Shown here one piece after another: positions 1-7,741 of a DNA stretch of 35,711 nt (the first letter of the stretch is position 1; each line of letters begins with the position of its first letter). A program made the translations under genes and the position numbers. The DNA is from Nostoc sp. UHCC 0870. GTDB lineage: Bacteria; Cyanobacteriota; Cyanobacteriia; Cyanobacteriales; Nostocaceae. The stretch lies in the NCBI RefSeq assembly GCF_022063185.1, contig NZ_CP091922.1:1-35711 (forward strand), given 5' to 3'. The notes beneath the pieces are model-generated. The model was not told where the DNA came from. It worked only from the letters and a program-made list of their open reading frames with translations, and did not search any database.

Positions 1-347
1 CTAGGTACAGCCCGCGATATCGGCTCATCAAGCAATAAGAAGGCTTTAGAGTCATAGAAACTTAGATGACCGTTAAACGGTATAACTTCAGACTCCAATA
101 CCCCTTCTCTGTCAAACCAATAAACTTTTGGAGAGCCTGTTCTTTCTTCAAAAAATTTCCCATCTGATGAGATAGTTAGAGTAAGTCCTTCGGTTGCTTC
201 TACCTGAGCAATTAAATTGTTGCTGTTACTATTCAACCAATTTTCGACACCATTCGGATCTGGTTCATCACCGATAAATTTAATTTGGCTGTTTAGAGAA
301 ATGCTTCCCGTTAACAGCCATGTTCCAATTAATAATTCTATATTCAT
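1..347 (-). CDS. Hypothetical beta-rich protein, N-terminal part (continues at 35711 on the circle)
   Basis: This is an open minus-strand frame from an ATG at 347 to base 1 with no stop, giving 115 full codons plus two bases. The protein begins MNIELLIGTWLLTGS, followed by alternating short hydrophobic and polar stretches that look like beta strands; the IGTW-L-GS opening resembles lipocalin-like domains, but that is only an impression. The frame continues in phase from base 35711 to a TGA at 35551-35549, for 169 aa in total. No strong Shine-Dalgarno is seen upstream of the ATG (the sequence there is A+T rich). I do not recognise the family. It lies downstream of two exported-protein genes in the same orientation, but a 365-bp gap separates it from them. 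Confidence 0.75.
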   Translation of the reverse strand, partial: MNIELLIGTWLLTGSISLNSQIKFIGDEPDPNGVENWLNSNSNNLIAQVEATEGLTLTISSDGKFFEERTGSPKVYWFDREGVLESEVIPFNGHLSFYDSKAFLLLDEPISRAVP

Positions 348-712
348 AGGATATTTTATAATTACAGGTTTGATTCAGGCTGTTGCTGCTCCGAGAAAAG
401 GCTGTTTACTTAGACCAATCTATTCTCAGTGCCTTTGGCTTGGCGCAAGCGACCTGTGAGCAGACAGTGACGCTCTAAAATTTATCGGTTTTTGATTTCT
501 ACTGGCCTATCAGTAGTAAAAAATGCTCTGCTTCATGATTGTGTACTTAATCATTGAGTGAGCGTCCCGTTCAACATATCTCAGCTTTGTTATGAGATTC
601 TCCAAGATGAAATTGCTTCAGCAAATCGGCACATTCCGGTACAGCGATTTGTTATCAGATTATGTTTAAACAGGATTACTAATGGATTGACTAGGAGATA
701 TTAAACAGACTC
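348..712. other. Intergenic stretch without a supported gene
   Basis: Short open frames occur on both strands but none has a convincing start or recognisable product. A plus-strand frame at 558-704 (GTG start, 48 aa, containing NRHIPVQRFVIRLCLNR) has a protein-like look and may be the tail of a lost gene. No hairpin terminator with a clear T run was found. Confidence 0.4.
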
Positions 713-1237
713 TTAATTTACAAGAGTTACAGAGTAATAACCTCGAAGTAGATTGTAAGTAACCTTGTATTTACGAAAAGAAAAGACCATATCTGATAGA
801 TAATTACCTGCGCTTGAATAGTATTCTAAACGATATCTGGAACTGGTTGGAGCTAGGATATAGCTTCCTGTGTTACCATTATCAACTACCCCGTTGGATT
901 CTTTGATGAATTCGTTTATATTTACGCCTCTTTTAAGACATTCTGCTATCTTATTCTTCAGACTATATTCAACTGCATATTGTATTCTAGGGTTAATACC
1001 ATTACCATTTAATGAATATGTTGGTAAGCCAATCATAGTATTATATTCAACTGTTGTAAGGTTCAGTCTTACAAGTGTTGCATGATAACGACGATCTGAT
1101 GGTCGGCTTACTTGAAAGCAATTAGTTCTAGTTGATGCTTTTGCCGGAGTTGTGTAATATCCAAAAATCATCGTTAGACTTCCACACAGCAAACTTAGAG
1201 ATGTTACAACTACTAGATTTAAGTTTTTAAATTTCAT
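713..1237 (-). CDS. Hypothetical exported protein, 174 aa
   Basis: The protein begins with a basic n-region (MKFKNLNL), a hydrophobic core at about residues 9-30 and a likely signal peptidase site after AKA near residue 34, so it is probably secreted or periplasmic. The mature part holds a cysteine shortly after the cleavage site and a second one near residue 95, followed by a Tyr- and Ser-rich C-terminal region (YRLEYYSSAGNYLS). I recognise no domain. It lies 34 bp downstream of another exported-protein gene in the same orientation, so the two could be cotranscribed. No strong ribosome binding site is visible; the ATG at 1237 is chosen because it gives a complete signal peptide. Confidence 0.7.
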   Translation of the reverse strand: MKFKNLNLVVVTSLSLLCGSLTMIFGYYTTPAKASTRTNCFQVSRPSDRRYHATLVRLNLTTVEYNTMIGLPTYSLNGNGINPRIQYAVEYSLKNKIAECLKRGVNINEFIKESNGVVDNGNTGSYILAPTSSRYRLEYYSSAGNYLSDMVFSFRKYKVTYNLLRGYYSVTLVN

Positions 1238-1271
1238 AAAAAACTACTTTCAAATTTTGACAAGTTCTGAT

Positions 1272-1760
1272 TTAATTTTTTTGCAAATTAATTTGTATAT
1301 TAGGTTTTCCTACTAACTCCCCAGATATCCGTTTATTGTTGTTTAACTTAGTATTAAATGTCCAGAGTGTTTTACCTTTTTCTTTGAAGGTTAAAGTGAC
1401 ACTATTATTGTTGCCAACTGTGGCACTTAAAGTACCACTTTGTAGAACCATATCTTGATTTTTTTGAGAATCAAAACCTATAAATTTCCAACTTCCTGGT
1501 TTAACTGCTCCTGCTTGTGCTGAAATATTGATTTCTACAACTGTTGAAACATCATCACCTTTACTGCTGATGCTTCCTTTCCAGTTACCAGCAACAGAAG
1601 GTGCAGGATTCCCCAATTTATTAAGTTGATAATTTGTGGGTGTGAATGTTTGAATATTATTTGCAGAGGCTTGATTTTGATTTCCCAAAAATGTCATGCT
1701 GCTGATAACAGATGTTGTCACCAAAGTTGCCAAGGTAATAGATTTAGCTGAGAATTTCAT
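1272..1760 (-). CDS. Hypothetical exported beta-rich protein, 162 aa
   Basis: A signal peptide is clear: MKFSAKS, a hydrophobic stretch, then a probable cleavage after QASA near residue 33 of the chosen frame. The mature part starts with a linker and then a motif GNWKGSISSKG followed by alternating strands (WKFIGFDSQK, TLTFKEKGKTLWTF, SGELVGKPNIQINL), suggesting a small beta-barrel or sandwich. An ATG five codons further upstream (1775) also exists, but GGAG lies 9 nt before the ATG at 1760 and the upstream ATG sits directly on that motif, so 1760 is preferred. Family not recognised. It is the first gene of a possible two-gene secreted-protein unit with the gene at 713-1237. Confidence 0.7.
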   Translation of the reverse strand: MKFSAKSITLATLVTTSVISSMTFLGNQNQASANNIQTFTPTNYQLNKLGNPAPSVAGNWKGSISSKGDDVSTVVEINISAQAGAVKPGSWKFIGFDSQKNQDMVLQSGTLSATVGNNNSVTLTFKEKGKTLWTFNTKLNNNKRISGELVGKPNIQINLQKN

Positions 1761-1909
1761 CTTGATTGACTCCATTAGTAAGTTGTTGAAATTAACGAAT
1801 TTAAAAGTGCGTCTTCATTTACTTACTAGTGACGGTGGCAACTTTTTATGCAGCGATGAGTTCCACAGTATCGTCCATATCTACGTGTTGCAAAGCCAGC
1901 AATAACAAA

Positions 1910-1953
1910 AACTGTTATTATAATAGCTATTCTGGTTATAAGGTGAGGCATAA
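1910..1953 (+). promoter_or_regulatory. parDE promoter/operator and ribosome binding site
   Basis: Upstream of parD lies a TATAAT-like sequence (TTATTATAATAG) overlapping a perfect 10-bp palindrome AATAGCTATT at 1922-1931, then AAGGTGAGG about 5 nt before the ATG. ParD family antitoxins bind short palindromes overlapping their own promoter, so this is a likely autoregulatory operator. Inference from position and symmetry only. Confidence 0.4.
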
Positions 1954-2223
1954 ATGAATATTTCCCTGACTCCTGAGCTAGAAGCGTTCGTGCAGAAACA
2001 GGTTGAGTCTGGTTTATACCATTCTCAAAGTGAAGTGATTCGGGAAGGATTACGTCTGTTGAAACGTTTTAACGATCATTCCGAGGAATATAAACTGTGG
2101 CTCAACGAACAGATTGCCATTGGTCTAGACCAACTTGACAATGGCCAAACTCTTCCTGCTTCTGGCGCACGCGATCGCATTCGCAACAAGGCGCAAAAGT
2201 TTATGAAAAAATCCGACTCATGA
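1954..2223 (+). CDS. parD: ParD-type antitoxin
   Basis: The 89-aa product matches the ParD antitoxin family in length and pattern: an N-terminal ribbon-helix-helix (ISLTPELEAFVQKQVESG, then the SQSEVIREGLRLL helix, about residues 2-40) for DNA binding, followed by a flexible tail (DQLDNGQTLPASGARDRIR) that wraps the toxin. ParD neutralises ParE and represses the operon. It overlaps parE by 4 bp (ATGA), the usual translational coupling. The ATG at 1954 has a good ribosome binding site (AAGGTGAGG). The C-terminal helix carries a HIP1 octamer at 2171-2178, a sign of long residence in cyanobacteria. On a plasmid this pair would act in post-segregational stabilisation. Confidence 0.93.
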   Translation: MNISLTPELEAFVQKQVESGLYHSQSEVIREGLRLLKRFNDHSEEYKLWLNEQIAIGLDQLDNGQTLPASGARDRIRNKAQKFMKKSDS

Positions 2224-2525
2224 ACCCAAAACCTTATGTTCTCTCCGAGCAAGCAGAAGAAGACTTGGCTTTGATTTACGCTTATATTGCGCGAGATAAT
2301 CTAGATGCTGCCGAACGGATGCTCTCTAAACTGCTTTCAGCCTGTGATTTGCTGACAGATAACCCCAGGATAGGACAGTATCGTTCTGACCTGACTCCCT
2401 TACCCGTTCGTTTCTGGTTGGTGCATCCCCGCTATTTCCTGATCTATCGAGGGGAAAATCCTGTTGAAATCGTGCGTGTACTCGCTGCAAACATGGACAT
2501 CGCGCGAGAACTTGCTGGCGAATAA
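2220..2525 (+). CDS. parE: ParE-type toxin (RelE/ParE superfamily)
   Basis: The 101-aa product has the ParE layout: YVLSEQAEEDLALIYAYIA at the start, a helical hairpin with ERMLSKLLSACDLLTDNPRIGQ, then the beta sheet with VRFWLVHPRYFLIYR and the closing IVRVLAANMDIARELAGE. Canonical ParE toxins poison DNA gyrase, while some relatives have other targets, so the target is not proven here. The start overlaps the parD stop by 4 bp. No truncation is visible. Directly downstream lies a decayed copy of the end of a rep gene (2545-2739), so the TA pair may have arrived with, or been inserted beside, another replicon. Confidence 0.92.
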   Translation: MNPKPYVLSEQAEEDLALIYAYIARDNLDAAERMLSKLLSACDLLTDNPRIGQYRSDLTPLPVRFWLVHPRYFLIYRGENPVEIVRVLAANMDIARELAGE

Positions 2526-2544
2526 TCAAGCTATCTTCTGGCTG

Positions 2545-2739
2545 GGATATGAAGCCAATTTACCAAGCTCTGCGGTGGCTGGGCTACGTTTTAAAAAAAT
2601 ATTACTTCTGCTATTAGACAGTCTTTATAGCGGTAGTAATAAAAATCTCCCAGAGTTGACCAATGATGAAAAGTGGTTGAAGAGTGAATACTTCCCGATG
2701 TTGTGCCAACACCCCGAATCACACCCAGAAGACTGTTAA
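2545..2739 (+). pseudogene. Decayed C-terminal fragment of a CyRepA1-type rep gene
   Basis: This stretch aligns with the 3' part of the replication gene at about 35000-35200. The translated tail LLLLLLDSLYSGSNKNLPEL, followed by SEYFPMLCQHPES, is nearly the same as the corresponding part of the 1180-aa protein. Upstream of this tail the DNA still matches (AGCCAATTTACCAAGCTCTG against AGCAAATTTACCAAACGCTG) but lies in a different frame and runs into a TAA near 2590; a frameshift at the TTTTAAAAAAA run separates the two parts. Only about 65 codons remain, so this is not functional. It looks like a remnant of a second rep, or of an old partial duplication. Confidence 0.85.
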
Positions 2740-3542
2740 TAATTTTTCAAGCCTTTCCTTAAATTGTTCCTATCTCTGGGTTTTGCACCTTCAAGTCTCA
2801 AAAAGTTGCCACCCTTAATCAACTCTGACTCCTGATTTGGTATCCACACAGATAACCTAGCTTGCTTGCTGATGGTTAGTGACTCGTGGGTTACTGCTTC
2901 TGTAAAAGTTAAGTCAGAAAAGTCTATTGCTTCGTAGACCCTATCAACAAGACGTAAAAAATTTACCTCGATTGCTCCTAACTCCAAGGCAGATTTTCTA
3001 GTTTTAGATTCGTTGTACCTGATGAATATCTCCTCTTCTTCTTCGTCTTCACCCCAGTACAAATTTTTGACCACTACATAATCAACCTGATTTCCACAAA
3101 ATTCTATTAACCGTTTGAGTTGAATGATGCTATCTTTCACCCGACCTAACACTGATACCATAGTGATGCGATAGCCTAAGCTTGCATCTGCCATATCTTG
3201 AACAAAATCCTGAAAATATTCCCCCACTCCAGACGGCAGATCCATTAAAGCTACAACAGGATTTAATGACGATAAATCCTTTTTTAAAATCTCACTAAAT
3301 CCCCATTGATTAAATTTGATTGTTTTCACCCCTCCAGTCAAGACTCTGTTGTAGTGTCTCCACAGTTGTGGATTATGAGGGTCGCAATCATACGCTGCCA
3401 CATGAATATTGTTAGCTAAGTACATATCCAAGAGAAACCGAGCCACAATACTTTTACCTGTGCCTCCCTTATCCCCAGTACACACCACTATTCTTTTATT
3501 GACTGCTGCTCTTTCCCTGTTAGCAGTAGTTGTTTTACTCAT
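2736..3542 (-). CDS. ParA/MinD-like P-loop ATPase of the mobilization region
   Basis: The 268-aa protein has a deviant Walker A motif DKGGTGKS at residues 24-31 with both signature lysines, a switch-I-like AYDCDPHNPQLWRHY segment and a Walker B-like VVALMDLPSG, so it is a dimerising ParA/MinD-type ATPase. It differs from the two partition ParAs of this plasmid. Its position, 12 bp downstream of a small DNA-binding-type gene and divergent from mobC and relaxase, matches ParA-like proteins found in mob regions (MobD/StbB-type), which are thought to aid plasmid positioning or relaxosome docking. That role is inferred from context. No ribosome binding site is obvious before the ATG. Its 3' end abuts the rep fragment on the opposite strand. 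Confidence 0.75.
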   Translation of the reverse strand: MSKTTTANRERAAVNKRIVVCTGDKGGTGKSIVARFLLDMYLANNIHVAAYDCDPHNPQLWRHYNRVLTGGVKTIKFNQWGFSEILKKDLSSLNPVVALMDLPSGVGEYFQDFVQDMADASLGYRITMVSVLGRVKDSIIQLKRLIEFCGNQVDYVVVKNLYWGEDEEEEEIFIRYNESKTRKSALELGAIEVNFLRLVDRVYEAIDFSDLTFTEAVTHESLTISKQARLSVWIPNQESELIKGGNFLRLEGAKPRDRNNLRKGLKNY

Positions 3543-3554
3543 AATTAAGCCAAT

Positions 3555-4076
3555 TTATAAATCTTCGCGGCTGTAAAGTTTTGGTTGAAAGGTATGGTTA
3601 TTCAACTCGTTCTTTAAGTCTGATTCAACCTCTTGCTGCTGTGCTGCTGGCTCTTGACTTTTTTTCTTCCCCTTGTCACTACTCATTGGTGTTTTCTCAG
3701 TCTGACTACTCCCTTGAACTGAGGTAGTATTTACCTGTGATGGCTGAGTTTCAGTAGCTAGATTTTCTGATTGATTATTTTCGTCCCCCTCAGATATCTT
3801 TTGACGGCGACGACTACTTTTTTTCAACTCACCAATTAAATACTTGATTCTGCTGCCACTCAAATGAATGCCCAGCCCCTTCAGCATTTCTGCGACTTCA
3901 TCATAAGTGTAGCCGTACTTGTCAGAGGTTAGTTTCTCAATGTACCGTCTCATTTTACGGACAGCTTCCCTGTCTGATACATCCTCTCGTTCTTTCGGCT
4001 TTTGTTCCTTGAGAATTTCTATAGCCTTATCAATCTTACTTTTAGTGATTACCTCAGATTTCTGATGTTCAGCCAT
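3555..4076 (-). CDS. Small mob-region protein with a predicted helix-turn-helix, 173 aa
   Basis: Residues about 1-85 are basic and helical; the segment YTYDEVAEMLKGLGIHLSGS, followed by RIKYLIGEL, looks like a helix-turn-helix of the type with a sensing helix, Gly-Ile turn and recognition helix ending in K-YL. The C-terminal half is low complexity, rich in Gln, Ser, Glu and Lys, probably disordered. Similar small proteins precede ParA-like genes in mobilization loci. Together with the ATPase 12 bp downstream it likely forms a two-gene operon that is divergent from mobC across the presumed oriT. It may bind the repeats between 4168 and 4415; this is a guess from position. Gene name not assigned. 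Confidence 0.65.
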   Translation of the reverse strand: MAEHQKSEVITKSKIDKAIEILKEQKPKEREDVSDREAVRKMRRYIEKLTSDKYGYTYDEVAEMLKGLGIHLSGSRIKYLIGELKKSSRRRQKISEGDENNQSENLATETQPSQVNTTSVQGSSQTEKTPMSSDKGKKKSQEPAAQQQEVESDLKNELNNHTFQPKLYSREDL

Positions 4077-4167
4077 TGTTCTTTCATGTATTGATTGATT
4101 ATTAATTATCGGTTATTTGAAAACATCTGTACCAATCTGTTTTAAAAATACTAAAAAAATTTGACTA

Positions 4168-4415
4168 CTGCCGCTACGCCGAACTACTTTTTAGTGTGGC
4201 GGCTATGCCGTGATGATTATTTAGCCATACTCCTTATAAATTGGTTACTGTGGCTACGCCGTATTTACCATTTATCTCTAGCTGATTTTATCTGCCTTAT
4301 TGTGGCGGAAGCGTAATCTAGAATTTACCCAGAGCTTTATTTTTGATTATCACCGCTATGCTGTTGTTATATCCCCTTGTTAGTAGTAGTATTGTCACCA
4401 TCACGCCTGCGCTGT
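4168..4415. repeat. Degenerate GTGGCGGCTACGCCGT repeats at about 50-bp spacing
   Basis: Between the two divergent mob operons, related short motifs recur: CCGCTACGCCG at 4171, TGTGGCGGCTATGCCGT at 4195, TGTGGCTACGCCGT near 4249, TGTGGCGGAAGCGT at 4301, CACCGCTATGCTGT at 4351 and CACGCCTGCGCTGTG at 4402. The last five lie about 50 bp apart, close to five helical turns. Some copies are in inverted sense. Cyanobacterial genomes contain dispersed GGCTACGCC-type elements, so these may be such repeats or a protein-binding array tied to transfer or replication. Confidence 0.5.
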
Positions 4416-4489
4416 GTTCCCCCTCCCAACCCATCGCTGTGCCTCCGTACATACGTAGCCGATGACACCTCCCTTATACCCAAATTGGG

Positions 4490-4603
4490 CTAGAAGCAAG
4501 CCATGCCTTTTCGCTGACGCTCAACCTCGCTGCGCTCGGACGGCGGCTTGTTCAAGGGGGCGCACCCCCTTAAAAAACCCCCAATAACATTGTCCCCAAA
4601 TTC
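4490..4603. other. oriT: Probable origin of transfer (oriT)
   Basis: This G+C-rich island sits directly upstream of mobC and relaxase, where oriT normally lies. It contains an inverted repeat CAAGCC (4497-4502) / GGCTTG (4545-4550) and next to it a hairpin AAGGGGG-CGCA-CCCCCTT at 4554-4571. On the minus strand this reads GGGGGTGCGCCCCCTT, similar to the TGCGCCCT nic core of IncQ-type (R1162) origins. The pairing of an inverted repeat with a nearby nic-like core is typical of oriT. The exact nic site and strand are not proven. Confidence 0.5.
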
Positions 4604-4609
4604 TTGATT

Positions 4610-5020
4610 ATGTCTCCTCGCAAGCAGTCAAAAAGACTTGTAAGAAACCACCTCTTCTCAATGAGACTGAGTGACATTGAGTTGGATCTGCTGCGGATAA
4701 AATCACAAGATGCGGGAATGTCAGCAAGTGAACTAATGAGGCGTAATGGATTGTTGCGACCACTGCCCAAACGACTGAGCAAAATTAGCCTACAAACATA
4801 TTGGGAACTGGGACAAATCGGTAACAACTTAAATCAACTTGTCAAAGCCACCAACACAGCGATAAAAATGGGGCGTACTCCCCCAGCTAACCCAGAACTA
4901 TTAGAAGAACTTTTGTCAGTGTTACATCAGTGTAGACGAGACATTGCACAAGTTGACACCGAATCGGACGACTGGGAAGAAGAGGAGGAAGACGATGATT
5001 GGGAAGCAGACGAAGGGTAG
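4610..5020 (+). CDS. mobC: MobC-family relaxosome accessory protein
   Basis: The 136-aa product carries a basic N-terminus and a ribbon-helix-helix-like segment (FSMRLSDIELDLLRIKSQDA, then GMSASELMRRNGL) followed by the hallmark of MobC/MbeC proteins, a YWELGQIGNNLNQLVKATN block at about residues 64-82, and a very acidic tail (EEEEEDDDWEADEG). MobC proteins bind oriT, help open the DNA and recruit the relaxase. A TTG two codons earlier also opens the frame; the ATG at 4610 is preferred. It overlaps the relaxase start by 26 bp, so the two are translationally linked. The acidic tail codons hold the relaxase ribosome binding site. Confidence 0.85.
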   Translation: MSPRKQSKRLVRNHLFSMRLSDIELDLLRIKSQDAGMSASELMRRNGLLRPLPKRLSKISLQTYWELGQIGNNLNQLVKATNTAIKMGRTPPANPELLEELLSVLHQCRRDIAQVDTESDDWEEEEEDDDWEADEG

Positions 5021-6785
5021 AGGTTTTCGCAAGCTACTGGATTATTTACATAACAGTGAAAATGCCAAACTAATTGGCGGTAACATGAGTGGTAGAAATG
5101 CCAGAGAATTATCTAAAGAATTTAGGGTATCTCGACAACTAAATCCAGATGCCGAACGTGTTGTTTATCATGTGTCTCTGTCAGCAGCCAAGGATGATGT
5201 AATTTCTGAAGATAAATGGTGTGAAATAGGCAATCGCTACATGAAAGAGATGGGCTTTGATGCCAATCAATTTGTCATCTTCCGCCACGAAAACACCGAC
5301 GATGATCATGTCCACATTGCCGCCAGTCGCATCAGAATGGACACAGGGTTACTGGTTGATGATTCCTGGGATTATGTACGCTCTGAAAAAGTCCTACGTC
5401 AGATTGAAATTGACTATGATTTAGTGCAAGTCCAGGGCAGTAGAGAAAGATTAAATCGCACACAAAGCACTGGACAATTTAGGCGCATTAAACGAGAACA
5501 AGAAGAATATGAGCAGGGTAAGCGCGATACCCCACCAGAACCCAGTATTAAAGAACTAATCCAGCAGACAATTGATAACTTATCTGTTGATCATCCCCAG
5601 ATTCCAACGTTAATTATGCGATTACAACAAGCTGGTATTAGTGTGAGGACAGGATTTACCAGGAACGGTAAATCTAAAGGAATTTCTTATGAGAAAGATG
5701 GAATCGCTTTTAGTGGTACACAATTAGGTGCAGCTTACACCTTCCCAGGATTGCAAAAACATCTCCGAATTGACTATCAGCCACAAAGGGATGATGCACG
5801 AATTGAGCAGCTGTTAAACAATCCTGTTAAGCAAGCGGTGGAGAGTGAACAACTCATAAATGCAATTGCTGAAAATCAAGCTCAATCCAAAACCACTCCT
5901 AAACCAAAGCTAAACCAGAATCAAGCAATTGAGTTATATCAGTATTACAGTGGCGACTTGCAAAGTTTATTAGTGATTGACCGAGACAAAGAAATTGCTT
6001 TAAGGGCATTATTAGATAATCACCCAGCCCAAGATGTAGAAGAAATTATTAAAGCTAGTCCTGCCGGATGGACTGATGACGAAGCTAAATTATTAGTTCT
6101 AATCGCTAACAATCAACTGGCATCCAATCGAGAGCAAAAGCAGCGTTCACCCCAGTTTACACCACCAGCAGAGGATGAAAGTCTACGCCCAGTATTACAG
6201 CATTTCTTGACTCAAAAACGCGGTATCTCCAATTTCCTTGTACACCCATTACAGCAGCAGGGATTGGGTTACATAGACCAGCACCGAAATGTTGTTTTTA
6301 TCAAACGGGATTTAAACGGTAAAAAATCAGGCGCACTGGTTTGGGACACCACACGCCTTGACAATCGCTGTTCACAGTATCCTGAAAACACCCAATCAAA
6401 TCACGGTTGGTTTCAAGTCAACTTGGGTGGAAAACCAGACGATAAAATCGAGAGAGTATTTTTGTGTGACTCCCCCATTGATGCGCTGACAATGGCAGAG
6501 ATTGATAGGAAAGCACACAAGGGAATGCCACCAGTGAGAACAATGTACATGGTCGTGGATGACCCGCATAACCTGCCTCTAGAAGTTCTCAGAAATATCA
6601 GTAGAATTGGGCTGGCATTTAATAAGGATAAGCAAGGTCAAGAAACCGCCAGTGCTGTACTAGAATTGCTGCCCCAAAGCAAGATACTTCCGCCTGATAA
6701 TCAGACTTGGAATCAGGATTTGCTAGAACGGCTGCACTATGAGCAAGAAAAACGCAGACAGCAGCAAAGAGGTTTTAGTCGGTGA
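4995..6785 (+). CDS. MobA/VirD2-type relaxase with Toprim-like C-terminus (MOBP-like)
   Basis: The start at 4995 is set by AGGAGG about 6 nt upstream and by the family opening MIGKQTKGRGFRKLLDYL, whose Tyr17 is the likely catalytic tyrosine. The metal-binding motif III is HENTDDDHVHIAAS with His98, His105 and His107. Residues about 1-170 form the relaxase domain that nicks oriT and leads the strand into a recipient. The C-terminal part (about 395-590) contains RGISNFLVHPLQQQGLGYID and RVFLCDSPIDALTMAEI, the pattern of a DUF3991/Toprim-like region often found in cyanobacterial and Gram-positive relaxases. The product is 596 aa and looks intact. No mating-pair or coupling protein genes are evident nearby, so the plasmid is probably mobilizable, not self-transmissible. 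Confidence 0.9.
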   Translation: MIGKQTKGRGFRKLLDYLHNSENAKLIGGNMSGRNARELSKEFRVSRQLNPDAERVVYHVSLSAAKDDVISEDKWCEIGNRYMKEMGFDANQFVIFRHENTDDDHVHIAASRIRMDTGLLVDDSWDYVRSEKVLRQIEIDYDLVQVQGSRERLNRTQSTGQFRRIKREQEEYEQGKRDTPPEPSIKELIQQTIDNLSVDHPQIPTLIMRLQQAGISVRTGFTRNGKSKGISYEKDGIAFSGTQLGAAYTFPGLQKHLRIDYQPQRDDARIEQLLNNPVKQAVESEQLINAIAENQAQSKTTPKPKLNQNQAIELYQYYSGDLQSLLVIDRDKEIALRALLDNHPAQDVEEIIKASPAGWTDDEAKLLVLIANNQLASNREQKQRSPQFTPPAEDESLRPVLQHFLTQKRGISNFLVHPLQQQGLGYIDQHRNVVFIKRDLNGKKSGALVWDTTRLDNRCSQYPENTQSNHGWFQVNLGGKPDDKIERVFLCDSPIDALTMAEIDRKAHKGMPPVRTMYMVVDDPHNLPLEVLRNISRIGLAFNKDKQGQETASAVLELLPQSKILPPDNQTWNQDLLERLHYEQEKRRQQQRGFSR

Positions 6786-6800
6786 TTCGCCTTGCCCCAC

Positions 6801-6928
6801 GAACTCGTCGCCGCTTCGCTCGACTCATGCGGTCTTCGGGACGGGCAGAATGATTATTAGTAAAGTTGACTAGACCCCACTAGCCCGCCCCGAAGACTCC
6901 GCGTTGCCGCATGATTCGCAACGAGTTC
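6801..6928. repeat. Long imperfect inverted repeat after the relaxase gene
   Basis: Left arm about 6801-6846 and right arm about 6883-6928 are imperfect reverse complements: GAACTCGT pairs with ACGAGTTC at the outside, CATGCGG with CCGCATG in the middle, and TCTTCGGGACGGGC with GCCCGCCCCGAAGA at the inside, around a 36-base A+T-richer loop. It could fold into a large cruciform or act as a strong transcription end for the mob operon. There is no T run typical of an intrinsic terminator. Confidence 0.65.
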
Positions 6929-7741
6929 TTAAATCTTGGAAATAACAAACATATTGAGAAACGCTTGAAAATTATAGTATTAATTGATACTTACGCAACG
7001 TAGGTTAAAACTGCTGAAGAATTGCTAAAACCTATATAGTGGGACTTCCCAGTCCATCTTGCATAAAATTATTTATATCTCGGACAACTCTTATTAACCC
7101 AGATATTCAGTTTCGAGTGGGATGTTGAGATTAGCTAGATTTTAGAGTTTTCACAAGTCTACCGATTGCACCAATTATGAGCGTAATATTTAGGTAGATA
7201 AGTAAAACTTAATACTGGCTACATAGTAGAAGTGCTAGTAATCAGTTTTGATTTAAGATAATGAAATAAATATAAATATTAAATGCTCAAGTTGGCTTTT
7301 GAGGTATTAGTTTTTATAAGCGTGTTTTCCTACAATTTTTACGTTTTGGTAGGATGACCCCTCTTACTCTGAATTTTCTGTATGGGTATAGCAATATCTA
7401 AAATTAATATCGTCGCAATATTTACAACGAATCACACTTTTGCACATACCTCCTCGGATACCCTTTATTGTACAGAATGGAAAGCGGAGGAACTTTGAAG
7501 TCTATTAACATAAGTTGCTTTAAAAGTCAATATATTATGTGATACTTTAAGAGGTGGTTATTTTAGATTTCACATCAATATAGCGGAAGTGTTGGTTTTT
7601 TCAAAAAATAAAGTTGCTGTTTTATATGCCTAAGTGTGTCAATTGCGTTAGTGAAATAAGACTGCTTGATAAACAGAGTAAATTTTGAAACAATCTTGGT
7701 TGTTGAATGTATTCTCCAGTTTCTTATTAATAAATAACAAA
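6929..7741. other. A+T-rich intergenic region with no supported gene
   Basis: No frame here has a recognisable product or a good ribosome binding site. The sequence is strongly A+T rich like the dynamin operon that follows, and probably holds that operon's promoter. A GGGGTCATCC-like patch occurs at about 7345-7370. A frame upstream of 7742 extends the dynamin gene to a TTG at 7685, but this adds no conserved sequence. Confidence 0.5.

Noticed and set aside
217..459. Plus-strand frame of 80 codons
   Set aside because: It overlaps the better supported minus-strand gene that spans the plasmid junction, and its product has no recognisable features.
4570..4827. Minus-strand frame opposite mobC
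   Set aside because: It is a shadow of mobC, whose IGNNLNQLVK motif is clear.
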